Of a stretch of 64,000 bases of DNA, positions 41,943 to 51,161 are shown piece by piece. Positions within the stretch are counted from its first letter, which is position 1. Every line of letters starts with the position of its first letter. The DNA is from Promineifilum sp. GTDB taxonomy: Bacteria; Chloroflexota; Anaerolineae; Promineifilales; Promineifilaceae. The stretch lies in the NCBI GenBank assembly GCA_017983515.1, contig JAGOBF010000018.1, positions 1 through 64,000 of the forward strand, read 5' to 3'. Both the position numbers and the translations under genes were made by a program. The notes under the pieces are model-generated. The model did no database searches and had not been told where the DNA came from. It saw nothing but the letters and a program-made list of their open reading frames with translations.

Positions 41943-42731
41943 ATGCTTCGTCTGTATAGTTGGAATGTCAACGGCCTGCGCGCTGTCCATCGCAAGGGTA
42001 TCTTTCTGGAGTGGCTGGAGCGCACGCAACTGGACATACTTGGCTTGCAAGAGACGAAATGCCGTCCCGATCAGTTAGGCGAGGAACTCCTGCGCCCGGT
42101 TGGGTATCATACCTATTGGGCGGCGGCCGAGCGCGGCGGCTACAGTGGAGTTGCCCTCTATAGCAAGCAAGAGCCGCTTTCCGTGCGCATCGGCCTGGGA
42201 ATCGATGAATTCGATCGCGAAGGGCGCACCATCGTTGCCGACTACGGATCATTCGTCTTCATCACCGCTTACTTTCCGAACGGCAGCCGCGGTCAGGACA
42301 GGCTGCCATTCAAGATGCGCTACAAGGGCGATTTTCTGGCCTACATAGAAGCCCTGCGCGGCATGGGCCGGCCGGTCATCTTTTGCGGCGACATCAATAC
42401 GTCCCACCAAGAGATCGATCTGGCGCGGCCGAGACATAATCGCCAGACGTCCGGCTTCTTGCCCATCGAACGGGCGTGGCTCGATGAGGTGGTGAGCCGC
42501 GGCTATCTCGATACTTTTCGGACGCGCAATCCGGAATCGGCCGGGGCGTATACGTGGTGGCCTCAAGTTACGTTCTCGCGCCAGAAGAACGTCGGCTGGC
42601 GGCTGGACTACTTTTTCGTGTCGCCCGATTTGTGGCCGCAGGTCGTCGAGGTGGGGATTCACCCCGACGTCATGGGATCAGACCATTGCCCGGTTAGTCT
42701 CACACTCGACGTGAATGGGGATGGCAGCTGA
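41943..42731 (+). CDS. xth: Exodeoxyribonuclease III / AP endonuclease
   Basis: 262 aa member of the exonuclease-endonuclease-phosphatase family. The metal and catalytic residues lie in LYSWNVNGLRA (Asn), LGLQETKC (Glu), YSGVALYSK, FCGDINTSHQEID (Asp, Asn), WRLDYFFVS and MGSDHCPVSL (Asp-His). It cuts DNA 5' to abasic sites. ATG at 41943 gives the usual N-terminus MLRLYSWN; the GTG at 41919 is upstream of the likely promoter. It is followed by a GT39-like gene that overlaps its end. Confidence 0.93.
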   Translation: MLRLYSWNVNGLRAVHRKGIFLEWLERTQLDILGLQETKCRPDQLGEELLRPVGYHTYWAAAERGGYSGVALYSKQEPLSVRIGLGIDEFDREGRTIVADYGSFVFITAYFPNGSRGQDRLPFKMRYKGDFLAYIEALRGMGRPVIFCGDINTSHQEIDLARPRHNRQTSGFLPIERAWLDEVVSRGYLDTFRTRNPESAGAYTWWPQVTFSRQKNVGWRLDYFFVSPDLWPQVVEVGIHPDVMGSDHCPVSLTLDVNGDGS

Positions 42732-44679
42732 ATTGGGCCAGCGAGCGGCGACATCTGTGGATCGGCGCGAGGCTATCGTCCTGCTCCTCATCCTGCTCGT
42801 GGCCGCCGTCCCCCGGCTGGCCCGGCCCGATTTGACCGAGTTCAAAGCCGATGAGGCCCGATTGCTCACCCTGGCGCTGAACATGAGCGACGGGCAGTTT
42901 GCCTGGCGCGGCATCAGCAGTTCCGTTGGCTTCCCCAATGCGCCAATGAGTGTGTGGCTCTATTCTCTGCCCCTGATGGTGTGGCCGCATCCCTATGCGG
43001 CGACGCTGTTTACCGGGCTTCTCAGCCTAGCCGCCGTGGGCGGCACGTACTGGCTGGGGCGTCGCTACTGGGGAGCCAGGGCGGCGTCCGCGGCGGCGCT
43101 GATGCTGGCCGTCAGTCCGTGGGCTATCATCTTCTCGCGCAAAATATGGGCCCAGAATCTGCTGCCGGTCTTCGTCGTGGGGTGGGCTATCGGTGCGACG
43201 CTAGCCTTTGTGGAGCGGCGGCGGGCGTTGATTATCCTGCATTTGCTCTGTCTGGCGGTGGCGGTCCAGATTCATCCAGCGGCTATCGGCCTCATTCCGG
43301 CCACGCTCTTGTTCCTGGTGGTCTTTTACCGGCGGATCGATTGGCGCTACTTGATTGTTGGGGGAGCGTTGGCCGCGCTGACGGCCGCGCCATTCTTATG
43401 GTACCTGTACCAACGTTGGCAGGTGGAGGGCGGTCTTCCTCTCTCGTCGGGTCAATCATCCGGGCCGGTCTCGCTGGACTCGTTGAGGTTGACCTTCACA
43501 CTGGCGACGGGCGAGGGCATCCGCGCCCTGGCCGGAGCGGACTATAGCGGCCTGCCGGGCGAGCGAGTGGTGCAGCTGCTTTGGCTTGGGTTGATCCTGG
43601 CAGCGGTGGGCTGGGCCGCCTGGTCGAGCATTCGACGCCGCGATGAACCAGCTGCGCAGGCGTCTTTCATTGGTCTGATCTGGTTCCTGGCTCCGGCGTT
43701 GCTCTTTCTGTGGCCGTGGACGCCGATCTACATTCACTATTTCATTGTGGTTCTGCCGGCGTCTTGCCTCTTGGCCGGGGTAGTCCTGGATCGTCTGTCG
43801 GCATCCGTTCGCCCCTCCCTGCGGACGCCGGTCTGGGTCATTTGGTTCGTCACCCTTGGGTTGCAGTTAGCCGCGTGGGTGGGGGTGATGACGGCAGTTG
43901 CCAGTCGCCCACTGGACGGCGGTTTCGGCATCCCGCTGGGCGATAAAGTGGCGGCCGCCGACGGCGCGCGCCAGCTTTGGGAGAGGGGCGAGGGATCGGA
44001 GGTGCTGCTGGTGGGCCACGGTTCTAACCCCGATGAGCAGGATTTTCCGGCCGAATTCCGCGCTTTGCTCCACGGCGTGCCGATTCGTTATGTCGATATC
44101 AATCGCGAGGCTTTGTTTCCGGCCGCGGAGGCAGTGGCGTTGCTAGATGTGGCCGCGGGCGACGGCCCCGCTTCGACGCGAGAGTTGTATGCCGTTTCGG
44201 CCGCAGCGTGGCAGACCTATCCGGTCGCCGGCACCGATCTGAATTATGCCGTCCGTGCCTTGCCGCCGGGCTCACAACCTTCAGCGGCCGTCGAATTGCG
44301 GCCGCCGTCACTTCTGGCGAATTTCACCCGAATCACCGGTTACAATGGACTTCGATCCCGCGGGGCGGGGATGTTGTGGGACGTTTACTGGTTGACGGCC
44401 GATAACCCCGACCCGGCCGATTACCACATCTTCAACCACTTAATCGACGGGGACGGTTGGCGCTTAGCCCAGGCGGACGGCGCGGCGTTTGCCGGACGAC
44501 AATGGCGGCCGGGCGATGTGGTCATTAGTCGCTTCCTGGTGCCGATTTCTGGCGAAGTGCGCCAGCCCGATAGCATGCGGGTGGGGATGTACCGGTTCCC
44601 CAGCCTTGAGAATGTGCCCGTATTGGACGAGGCAGCTAACCCAACGTCCGATGCCGTCATCATCCCCCTAAGCGATTAA
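42715..44679 (+). CDS. GT39-like (GT-C) membrane glycosyltransferase
   Basis: 654 aa; start at ATG 42715 or 42721, within the xth end. The N-terminus has a first membrane helix followed by EFKADEARLL, the external acidic loop that is catalytic in GT-C enzymes. About ten more hydrophobic helices follow (TLFTGLLSLAAVGGTYWLG; LPVFVVGWAIGATLAF; LIWFLAPALLFLWPW). The last 230 residues are a soluble domain (RITGYNGLRSRGAG, RFLVPISGEVRQPDSM). Such proteins use polyprenyl-phosphate sugars to glycosylate proteins or lipids outside the membrane. Substrates are unknown. Confidence 0.75.
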   Translation: MGMAAELGQRAATSVDRREAIVLLLILLVAAVPRLARPDLTEFKADEARLLTLALNMSDGQFAWRGISSSVGFPNAPMSVWLYSLPLMVWPHPYAATLFTGLLSLAAVGGTYWLGRRYWGARAASAAALMLAVSPWAIIFSRKIWAQNLLPVFVVGWAIGATLAFVERRRALIILHLLCLAVAVQIHPAAIGLIPATLLFLVVFYRRIDWRYLIVGGALAALTAAPFLWYLYQRWQVEGGLPLSSGQSSGPVSLDSLRLTFTLATGEGIRALAGADYSGLPGERVVQLLWLGLILAAVGWAAWSSIRRRDEPAAQASFIGLIWFLAPALLFLWPWTPIYIHYFIVVLPASCLLAGVVLDRLSASVRPSLRTPVWVIWFVTLGLQLAAWVGVMTAVASRPLDGGFGIPLGDKVAAADGARQLWERGEGSEVLLVGHGSNPDEQDFPAEFRALLHGVPIRYVDINREALFPAAEAVALLDVAAGDGPASTRELYAVSAAAWQTYPVAGTDLNYAVRALPPGSQPSAAVELRPPSLLANFTRITGYNGLRSRGAGMLWDVYWLTADNPDPADYHIFNHLIDGDGWRLAQADGAAFAGRQWRPGDVVISRFLVPISGEVRQPDSMRVGMYRFPSLENVPVLDEAANPTSDAVIIPLSD

Positions 44680-44682
44680 TTG

Positions 44683-45267
44683 TCAGCGGCCAGACGCCTG
44701 ATCAAGTACCCACTGTAGATCGATATCCGGCCTCAGCCGCATAGGCTCTTCGCCCTTGGCCGAGGCTTTGGCCAACAGTCTGGCGGCTATCGACCGCAGC
44801 GATTCGCCGGTTTCGGGGTGGATCAACTCTGGAAACAACTCCGCCATCGGCACGGCCGAATGAGCATAAAGCAAAAGATCGGGATCGGGAAGGTGGCGCA
44901 GGCGACCGTCGGTCGGAATGTAATCGTCGACGATGATGTCATCATTGTTCAAGCCAAGGTATAGGACGATATCGAGATCGATCGTGCGCGGCGCGAACTT
45001 GTCGGCTGTGCGCCGGCGGCCCAGTATTTGTTCCACCGTGGTCAGCAGCCCGTCTTTAAGCTCGGCCGGGGAGAGGCGGGTTTCCAGCAGGACGACGGCG
45101 TTGAAGTAGTTGGGTTGTCGGTGGGAGCCAGCGGCAATTGTCTCATAGACGGAGGATACGCCGATGACGTTGGCCGCTTCGCCGAGCAGTCGCACGGCCG
45201 CCGGGAGATTGTGCTCGCGGTCGATATTGGATCCGAGGATCACAGTGACGCGGTGGTTGCTGCTCAT
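44683..45267 (-). CDS. folK: 2-amino-4-hydroxy-6-hydroxymethyldihydropteridine pyrophosphokinase
   Basis: 194 aa HPPK of folate synthesis. It starts VTVILGSNIDREHNL and shows SSVYET, QPNYFNAVVLLET and the ATP/Mg signature RRTADKFAPRTIDLDIVLY with the two aspartates. About 40 extra residues at the C-terminus (RPDIDLQWVLDQ) go beyond the usual 160-residue core. It lies next to folB in the same direction, as in many bacteria. Confidence 0.94.
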   Translation of the reverse strand: MSSNHRVTVILGSNIDREHNLPAAVRLLGEAANVIGVSSVYETIAAGSHRQPNYFNAVVLLETRLSPAELKDGLLTTVEQILGRRRTADKFAPRTIDLDIVLYLGLNNDDIIVDDYIPTDGRLRHLPDPDLLLYAHSAVPMAELFPELIHPETGESLRSIAARLLAKASAKGEEPMRLRPDIDLQWVLDQASGR

Positions 45268-45291
45268 CGATGCGCCACAAAAGAAATCGAA

Positions 45292-45657
45292 CTAGAGACC
45301 AAAGTCCCGGCGCGTCCGCTCGATTTCGATGCCCACCGAGCGGGCGAAGCGCAGCGCGCCGGGTTTTTCGACTCGAACCTGAACGTGGTCGACGGGATGA
45401 TCGGTCAGGATCAGGCGGGCGATTTCCGTCACCAGACGTTCTACCAGGAAGAACGACGAGGCCTCCACGAAGTCAATGACCTGTTTGCTGATGTCTTTAT
45501 AGTTGGCGGCATCGATGATGTCGTCGCTTTCGGCCGCGCGACCAATATCAGTGTGGAGGACGATGTTGATGAGGATGTCCTGTTTCTTGACCCGTTCGTC
45601 CGGATTGATGCCGATAATGCCGCGGATAAGTAAGTCCTTGATGATGACCTTGTCCAT
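45292..45657 (-). CDS. folB: Dihydroneopterin aldolase
   Basis: 121 aa tunnelling-fold enzyme. It starts MDKVIIKDLLIRGIIGINPDE, with the conserved Glu; contains ANYKDISKQVIDFVEASSFFLVE with the Tyr and the aldolase-type helix; and ends VEKPGALRFARSVGIEIER with the catalytic Lys. It makes 6-hydroxymethyl-dihydropterin, the substrate of FolK encoded next to it. ATG at 45657 is chosen; the upstream extension overlaps the polysaccharide deacetylase gene. An epimerase (FolX) role cannot be excluded. Confidence 0.92.
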   Translation of the reverse strand: MDKVIIKDLLIRGIIGINPDERVKKQDILINIVLHTDIGRAAESDDIIDAANYKDISKQVIDFVEASSFFLVERLVTEIARLILTDHPVDHVQVRVEKPGALRFARSVGIEIERTRRDFGL

Positions 45658-45670
45658 AGTTAATTCCTTG

Positions 45671-46774
45671 CTAGCCCGGCTGCTTGCCGCTAACTGTCCC
45701 TTCCAGATCGATGAGGCGCTGGAATTCCTCGATAGTCGTTGTATTGCGCATTCGCACGCGACGCCACTCAAAGCGGTCGTTGAAGCCGTGCCAGCTGCCA
45801 TTCTCGGTCGTCACCGCGCCCCAGTAATCGAGTTCCTGCAGCATCTGGATCGTTTCCTCGTTGTAAGTTCCGCCTGGATAACAAAAATAACGCGGCCGGT
45901 AGCCCACGTGAGCGGCCAGTGTCTCCTGGGCGCCGAGAATTTCCCAGATCAGTCCATCATGCGATTTTGTCGCCAAATCGGGGTGAGTGCGTGAATGTGA
46001 CTCGAAGCCCTGCCCGGCCTGGGCCATCTCTTCTATCATCGGCCATGTCATGTAGCCCTCGCGGCCGGAGTCAACGAATTCAGTTATGATGAAGAATGTG
46101 CCTTTGAACCCATACTCCCGGAGAATCGGGTAGGCTACTTCGTAGCTATCCAGATAGCCGTCGTCGAAGGTTAGCAGGATTGGTTTTTCCGGCAACTCCG
46201 TTTGGGCCACGATGGCTGTGGACAGGTCGTAGAAGTCGATTGGTGTATAGCCGTTATCCTTGAGGTAGGCCATTTGTTGGCGGAACGCTTCGGGCGCGAC
46301 GGATAGATCGACGCGATAGACGTCGGAATCCGGGGGCGGTTCGCTGATGTAATGATACATCAGGATAGGTACCTTTAGCGTCCAGCTGTAAATGCCCGAT
46401 GGTGTGGGCATCGGCTCGTTCATGAGCGACGGCGCCGGGGTTGAGCCACTAATGGGCGGCGTGGGCGGATTGGCGGCGGCCGTCTGCGTGGCGATGATGG
46501 CCGCCGTGGCGGCCATGAATGGATCGCCGGTCATGGTGGGGGCGGGCGTCGGAGATGGCGGTGGCGAAAGGGTGGCGGCCGGGCTCGGCAATGTGCGAAT
46601 GATCGGCTCGTTGATGGCCGGCAGGGCCGCGCTCCCGTCGGCCGGCTCCTCGGCCGAAATCACCGCGGCCGGCTCCGGGCCGGTGTCACCACCGCAACCG
46701 ATCAGAAGGCCTCCGGCGGCCAAACCGAGTAGAAGGACAAGTAACTGGCTTCGAAACAGGCACCTTACAGTCAT
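45671..46774 (-). CDS. Polysaccharide deacetylase lipoprotein
   Basis: 367 aa from ATG 46774. The signal peptide ends in the lipobox LIGC. A Pro/Ala/Thr-rich linker (about 30-130) leads to a NodB-type deacetylase domain starting at PILMYHYISEPP. Metal-site motifs are LLTFDDGYLDSYEV (Asp-Asp) and SHSRTHPDLATKS (His-x4-His). FCYPGGTYNEETIQML is also typical. It would deacetylate cell-wall or capsule polysaccharide outside the membrane. It precedes folB by 13 bp, probably by chance of packing. Confidence 0.9.
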   Translation of the reverse strand: MTVRCLFRSQLLVLLLGLAAGGLLIGCGGDTGPEPAAVISAEEPADGSAALPAINEPIIRTLPSPAATLSPPPSPTPAPTMTGDPFMAATAAIIATQTAAANPPTPPISGSTPAPSLMNEPMPTPSGIYSWTLKVPILMYHYISEPPPDSDVYRVDLSVAPEAFRQQMAYLKDNGYTPIDFYDLSTAIVAQTELPEKPILLTFDDGYLDSYEVAYPILREYGFKGTFFIITEFVDSGREGYMTWPMIEEMAQAGQGFESHSRTHPDLATKSHDGLIWEILGAQETLAAHVGYRPRYFCYPGGTYNEETIQMLQELDYWGAVTTENGSWHGFNDRFEWRRVRMRNTTTIEEFQRLIDLEGTVSGKQPG

Positions 46775-46934
46775 AAATAGTTCACTTAGCTGGATCAATC
46801 ATGGAAATCGCCTGTCAGGATAGCCAAGCCCACCGAGTGCGTCAAGGGCAGCGGCCTCTTTTACATCAAGTACTGAGCCCTGATCATGGGTGACCTGGCA
46901 TTCACCTTGATTGTAATGAATTTCCTGATAAAAA

Positions 46935-46963
46935 TTGACATCCTACCGGGGCACTGATAGAAT
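46935..46963 (+). promoter_or_regulatory. Sigma70 promoter of the A-type Fe-S carrier gene
   Basis: TTGACA (46935-46940), 17 nt, TAGAAT (46958-46963), about 35 nt before the ATG with a GAGG ribosome-binding site between. Confidence 0.8.
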
Positions 46964-46997
46964 CACGTCTATATATACGGAGTGAGGATTGCCAATT

Positions 46998-47414
46998 ATG
47001 GATGTACAACAATTAGAGCAAGTAGAAGTTGAAACCGTTTATTTGACGGATACGGCCGTGGCAACAGTTCGCAATCTCTTGGTCCAGAAAAACGTGCCGG
47101 ATTACGGACTGCGTGTGTTTGTGGCCGGCGGAGGTTGCTCCGGCATGCAGTATGGCATGGCGCTGGAGGCCGAAGCGCGCAATTATGATCACGTCATCGA
47201 GAAGGATGGCGTCAAGGTTTTTATCGACCCGACGAGCATGATGTACTTGAATCAGGCGACGATCGATTACGTCGACAGCATCATGGGCGGAGGATTCAAG
47301 GTTGAGAATCCGAACGCGGTTACGTCCTGTGGTTGTGGCACGTCGTTCAAGACGAAAGAGAGCGGCGGCTATGCGGAGTCGGCCGGCGGCGGCGGTTGCG
47401 GCTGCGGGGGCTAA
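46998..47414 (+). CDS. A-type iron-sulfur carrier protein (ErpA/IscA-like) with Cys-rich tail
   Basis: 138 aa from ATG 46998. The HesB/IscA fold is seen in VYLTDTAVATVRNLL, GLRVFVAGGGCSGMQYGMAL (first conserved Cys), DPTSMMYLNQATIDYVDS and NPNAVTSCGCGTSF (second Cys pair). The three cysteines of A-type carriers are present. A Gly-rich extension of about 18 residues ends in GGGGCGCGG, adding two further cysteines. It delivers Fe-S clusters to apoproteins. It is a single gene with a good promoter and terminator. Confidence 0.9.
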   Translation: MDVQQLEQVEVETVYLTDTAVATVRNLLVQKNVPDYGLRVFVAGGGCSGMQYGMALEAEARNYDHVIEKDGVKVFIDPTSMMYLNQATIDYVDSIMGGGFKVENPNAVTSCGCGTSFKTKESGGYAESAGGGGCGCGG

Positions 47415-47442
47415 TTTCGCCCAAATAGACCAGGTTATTTGA

Positions 47443-47475
47443 GGGTGGCGGGAGTTTAGTCCCGCCACCCTTTTT
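47443..47475 (+). terminator. Rho-independent terminator after the Fe-S carrier gene
   Basis: GGGTGGCGGGA (47443-47453) and TCCCGCCACCC (47460-47470) form a perfect 11-bp stem with a 6-nt loop, followed by TTTTT. Confidence 0.93.
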
Positions 47476-47504
47476 GTTTAGAGATCGAATTTGACAGGGT
47501 GATT

Positions 47505-47882
47505 ATGCCCATACGTTACTTTACCGTTGAGGAAGCGGGCGCGCTGCTGCCCGACTTGGAGCCGCTGGTCGGCCGCCTGCTCGAGCTGCGCGCGCAGGTG
47601 AGTCACGACAGCCGGGCCATTGCCGACGTGTTGGCGGATGCGCATCAAGACGTCGGTGGGCCGGTTGCCTCGCGGCTGGTTGTTCAATTTGAAGAGATCG
47701 ACACCCTGATCAACCGCATTCAAAGCCATGGCTGCGTCCTCAAGAGCGTCGAATCAGGCTTGCTGGATTTTCTCTGCGAGCGAGAGGGTCGGGATGTTTA
47801 TCTATGCTGGCGCTACGGTGAGCCGTCGATTCGCTATTTCCACGAGGTTCACAGCGGATTTCAGGGGCGACGACCTTTATAA
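47505..47882 (+). CDS. DUF2203 family protein
   Basis: 125 aa from ATG 47505. The N-terminus RYFTVEEAGALLPDLEPLVG and the ending VYLCWRYGEPSIRYFHEVHSGF are the recognised marks of DUF2203, a small cytoplasmic helical family without known function. AGGGTG precedes the ATG. It stands between a terminator and the convergent cca gene. Confidence 0.85.
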   Translation: MPIRYFTVEEAGALLPDLEPLVGRLLELRAQVSHDSRAIADVLADAHQDVGGPVASRLVVQFEEIDTLINRIQSHGCVLKSVESGLLDFLCEREGRDVYLCWRYGEPSIRYFHEVHSGFQGRRPL

Positions 47883-47907
47883 TGGAAAAGGAGCGCCAGC
47901 TTGCTGG

Positions 47908-49389
47908 CTACTCCGCACGATGCCGCCGGACGAACGTAAGCGCTTCGTCCCGCGAACTGATCTCGCCCGACGCTTGGGCCTCTTCCAGTAGATGCAGCAA
48001 GCGACCGATCTCCTTCCCGGGGGGCTCATCCAACTCGGCCATAATGTCTTGTCCGCTCAGCAGTCGTGGTGGGGCGACCGTTTGTTCGTAGCCAGTGAAA
48101 TAGGTCTGGTACAAAGAGCCGACTATGCGGAGCAGGGATTCCCAGGCGCTCCGATCGCCGATACCGTCGTAGGTAGCCAGATGATCGGCCAACGCCAGCA
48201 GACCCACGTCCAGACCGGCCTCGTGGAGTGCGCGAAAGTAGCGATAAGTCGCCCGGCGCGAGGGAAGCCGCGTCTCCAACGCCAGTTGGAGCGGCCGCAT
48301 GTGTCCGGCCACGGTGGTGCGTGCGCGCCGCTTGGCCTCGTTGCTGAAGCTCAAGGATGACACGATTCGCGCAGCTATGTCGGCTCCGACCTCGTCGTGG
48401 CCAAAAAAGCGGATGCGGCCGTCATCGTCGGTCGTGCGCGTTTGGCGCTTACCGATGTCGTGGAATAGTCCGGCCCACATCAATAACAGACGGCCGCTCA
48501 TCCCTCCATCTACAGTTGACGTAAGGTGATCAGACAAGGCTTCCCGGTAAGGAAGGATAAGCGCTTCGACCGCGTGGCCCCATTCGTCCGTCGCCTTATC
48601 GCCGCCCACAAGCCGGCCAATGGCCTCCAGATAGAAAAGCACGTGCCACGTGTGGCGCAATACGTCTTCGTGATGTGGCGGGGACTGGGCGATGCCGTCG
48701 AGCGCGGCCAGATTGGGCAGCACACGGGCCAGAAGGCCCAATTCGTGCAGCAGGTCGAAACCCACGGCTGGCGCACCGGTCATCAGCAGGCGCGACAACT
48801 CGTCGCGGATACGCTCGGGTGAGGCGGAGTCGGGCAGCAGAGGCACGGCAGCCGTCATGCGGGCGGCTGTCTCATGGCTCAGCGAGAATCCGAACTGGGC
48901 CACAAAGCGGCAAGCCCGCAACGCGCGTATCGGATCATCGGCGATGGATTGTGAGTGGACTGACCGGATCAAATGCTGTTCCATGTCCGCCAGTCCTCGA
49001 TGCGGATCGACGATGTCATCTAAGGTGCGGCCGCCGGCTGGCAGGGCCATGGCATTGATGGTGAAATCCCGGCCCAGGAGATCGCTTTCGAGGGTGGGGC
49101 CGCGAAAACAGGCGATGTCTATCGACAGGTGCTGATCCGGCAGAAGGATGCGGCCGACGTCCCTTTCTCTATCGAGCACAAAAGCCGGTCGGGCCAAGGC
49201 ATCGGCCAGTTCAAAGGTTAGCGAGATGGCGCCCTCAGCGACGGCCAGATCGATGTCGTGGGTGAGGCGGCCGAGCACGGCGTCTCGAACCGTTCCACCG
49301 ACAAGGTAGACTGGCTGAGATCGGGCCGACAACAACGGGCGCAGTTGCTCCAGGAGCGGGGGCAGGATTAAGTCAACATACTCTCTCAT
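47908..49389 (-). CDS. CCA tRNA nucleotidyltransferase / poly(A) polymerase family with HD domain
   Basis: 493 aa class II nucleotidyltransferase. YLVGGTVRDAVLGRLTHDIDLAV holds the GG...R and Asp-x-Asp active site. DLLGRDFTINAMAL and RCVHSQ-like IRSVHSQSIADDPIRALRACRF follow. An HD domain is present (HHEDVLRHTWHV and GLFHDIGKRQT), as in cca genes with phosphohydrolase activity. The tRNA gene in this window lacks an encoded CCA, so such an enzyme is needed. A-adding versus full CCA-adding activity cannot be decided by eye. Confidence 0.88.
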   Translation of the reverse strand: MREYVDLILPPLLEQLRPLLSARSQPVYLVGGTVRDAVLGRLTHDIDLAVAEGAISLTFELADALARPAFVLDRERDVGRILLPDQHLSIDIACFRGPTLESDLLGRDFTINAMALPAGGRTLDDIVDPHRGLADMEQHLIRSVHSQSIADDPIRALRACRFVAQFGFSLSHETAARMTAAVPLLPDSASPERIRDELSRLLMTGAPAVGFDLLHELGLLARVLPNLAALDGIAQSPPHHEDVLRHTWHVLFYLEAIGRLVGGDKATDEWGHAVEALILPYREALSDHLTSTVDGGMSGRLLLMWAGLFHDIGKRQTRTTDDDGRIRFFGHDEVGADIAARIVSSLSFSNEAKRRARTTVAGHMRPLQLALETRLPSRRATYRYFRALHEAGLDVGLLALADHLATYDGIGDRSAWESLLRIVGSLYQTYFTGYEQTVAPPRLLSGQDIMAELDEPPGKEIGRLLHLLEEAQASGEISSRDEALTFVRRHRAE

Positions 49390-49417
49390 CAGGTAGCACG
49401 TCGCGCCTTTCCTGTGC

Positions 49418-49978
49418 CTACTCCAGAATGTGGGCGAACACCTCTGGTTTCAGGACGGCGATATATGGCAGATTGCGATAGAACTCGTCGAAGTCCAGCC
49501 CATAGCCCACGACAAATTCATCGGGGATGTCGAAGCCGACGTAATCAACCTTGACGTCGATTTCGCGGCGGGCCGGCTTGTTGAGCAGGGTGCAAATGCG
49601 CAAGGAGGCGGGCGAGCGGGCGAGCAAGCTGCGCCGCATATATTCGAGAGTGCGGCCGCTGTCGATGATATCTTCTACGATCAGGACGTTGCGGTCTTCG
49701 ATTGGCGCTTTGAGGTCCATGATGATCTTCACCGCCCCTTGACTCGTGGTGCCTTTGCCGTAGCTGGAAATGCCCATGAAGTCGATGCTGTGGGCGCGTT
49801 TTAACGCCCGGCTGATGTCGGCCAGAAACATGAACGCGCCTTTGAGGACGCAGATGAGCAATAGATCTTCATCATCGGCGTAATCCGCCTCGATCTGTGT
49901 GGCCATCGCTCGAATTCGTGTCTGAAGGGCGTCCTCGTCGATGAGCACCGTGGCAATATCGGACCAAATATCTTTCAT
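49418..49978 (-). CDS. hpt: Hypoxanthine phosphoribosyltransferase
   Basis: 186 aa type I PRTase of purine salvage. The PRPP motif is NVLIVEDIIDSGRTLEYM, and the pyrophosphate loop is VLKGAFMFLADISRAL. The SSYGKGTTSQG flexible loop and the C-terminal DYVGFDIPDEFVVGYGLD purine-binding segment with Lys/Val/Asp are typical. ATG 49978 is chosen because the family starts here; it is almost touching the tdk stop codon. Salvage genes hpt and tdk form a pair. Confidence 0.94.
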   Translation of the reverse strand: MKDIWSDIATVLIDEDALQTRIRAMATQIEADYADDEDLLLICVLKGAFMFLADISRALKRAHSIDFMGISSYGKGTTSQGAVKIIMDLKAPIEDRNVLIVEDIIDSGRTLEYMRRSLLARSPASLRICTLLNKPARREIDVKVDYVGFDIPDEFVVGYGLDFDEFYRNLPYIAVLKPEVFAHILE

Positions 49979-49980
49979 GA

Positions 49981-50601
49981 CTAAAGCCCTCCCGATGCGG
50001 CGACTATTGTGGATGCTGAGGAAATTTGATGGCACTTGCGGCAGCGGGCCTCGTACACTTCGGCCGCGCCCACCAGAACAATGGGATCGTCGTAGGCTGC
50101 GGGCCGTCCCTCGATCAGGCGTTGTGTGCGGCTGGCGTCCTCGCCACAAACGACACAGATGGCATGCAGCTTACTCACCTCCTCGGCACGAGCCAGTAGT
50201 TCGGGCATGGCGCCAAATGGCAGGCCGCGAAAGTCCTGATCCAGACCGGCGCAGATGACCCGTTTGCCGCGCTCGGCCAACACTTCGCAAACGCCGACGA
50301 TCTCATCATCGAAAAACTGGACTTCGTCGATGGCGACGACATCGGTCTCCGGGGCCACGGCGTCCAGGATAGCCGATGAGTGAGCAACCGGTTGGGCCTC
50401 GAAGTTCAAGCCGTTGTGGGACGTCACTTTCTCGACGTGGTAGCGGGAATCAAGGACGGGTTTGAAGGCCTGCACTCGTTGACGGGCGATGATTGCGCGG
50501 CGCAAGCGCCGTATCATTTCCTCCGTCTTGCCGCTGAACATACTGCCGCAAATGACTTCGATTCTTCCTCGCGGGTGAGTACCATGGGATGGCATCGTCA
50601 T
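49981..50601 (-). CDS. tdk: Thymidine kinase
   Basis: 206 aa type II thymidine kinase. The Walker A loop is [14 protein letters not shown], the Walker B-like motif [11 protein letters not shown] contains the catalytic Glu, and the lasso region [12 protein letters not shown] follows. A structural zinc is held by CVVCGEDAS and CRKCHQ. AGGAGG precedes ATG 50601. It phosphorylates thymidine in the salvage pathway and is co-transcribed with hpt. Confidence 0.95.
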   Translation of the reverse strand: MTMPSHGTHPRGRIEVICGSMFSGKTEEMIRRLRRAIIARQRVQAFKPVLDSRYHVEKVTSHNGLNFEAQPVAHSSAILDAVAPETDVVAIDEVQFFDDEIVGVCEVLAERGKRVICAGLDQDFRGLPFGAMPELLARAEEVSKLHAICVVCGEDASRTQRLIEGRPAAYDDPIVLVGAAEVYEARCRKCHQISSASTIVAASGGL

Positions 50602-50707
50602 GCTCGCCTCCTGATAACACAAAAGGGCAGATACGCCTATAACGTATCTGCCCCAATTATCCTCTTGATCTGGTTTGTTACAAGATCGTAGAACAGCTTC
50701 AGCGTGC

Positions 50708-51154
50708 CTAATTGATTAGTTCTTCATCACGCATGTAGCGTTTGATCTTGATGAGGGCGGTCTGGCCGACACCCTGCAGAGCCAGGATAGCATCATCGCC
50801 CTGCCTGAGAAGTTCCAGGACATCGCCAACGGTCACCAGGCCGGCCGCCGCCAGCGCATTGTTGGCGCGGGTGCCCAGTTCCATCTCTTCGACGCTCAGA
50901 TTTTCCGGCATCCGACCCTGTCTGACAGTCTCGGTCTGCGTCTGATGCTCTTCACGTTTTTGCAGGCGACGCATGAAGCGGTCAACCTGTCCTTCGGTGT
51001 CCATGAGGCGCTGCGTGCCCGTATAGAACGGATGCGTACCCGACCAAACCTCGATCGAGATCTCCGGCTTTGTCGAGCCGACAGTCATGACGACTTCACC
51101 CTCGACCAGCACCTTGGCGTCGGGATACCACTTGGGATGAATGGATTCCTTCAT
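50708..51154 (-). CDS. rpmE: Ribosomal protein L31 (Cys-minus) fused to an RpoA-CTD-like helix-hairpin-helix domain
   Basis: 148 aa, about twice the normal L31. Residues 1-70 are L31 ([45 protein letters not shown]) without the zinc-binding CxxC, the zinc-independent form. After a charged linker, residues 90-148 ([45 protein letters not shown]) match the helix-hairpin-helix fold of the RNA polymerase alpha C-terminal domain, including the GVGQ-x-AL-x-KIK hairpin. It is the last gene of rplU-rpmA-rpmE. The extension could bind rRNA, DNA or polymerase. Confidence 0.88.
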   Translation of the reverse strand: MKESIHPKWYPDAKVLVEGEVVMTVGSTKPEISIEVWSGTHPFYTGTQRLMDTEGQVDRFMRRLQKREEHQTQTETVRQGRMPENLSVEEMELGTRANNALAAAGLVTVGDVLELLRQGDDAILALQGVGQTALIKIKRYMRDEELIN

Positions 51155-51161
51155 TGTGGCC

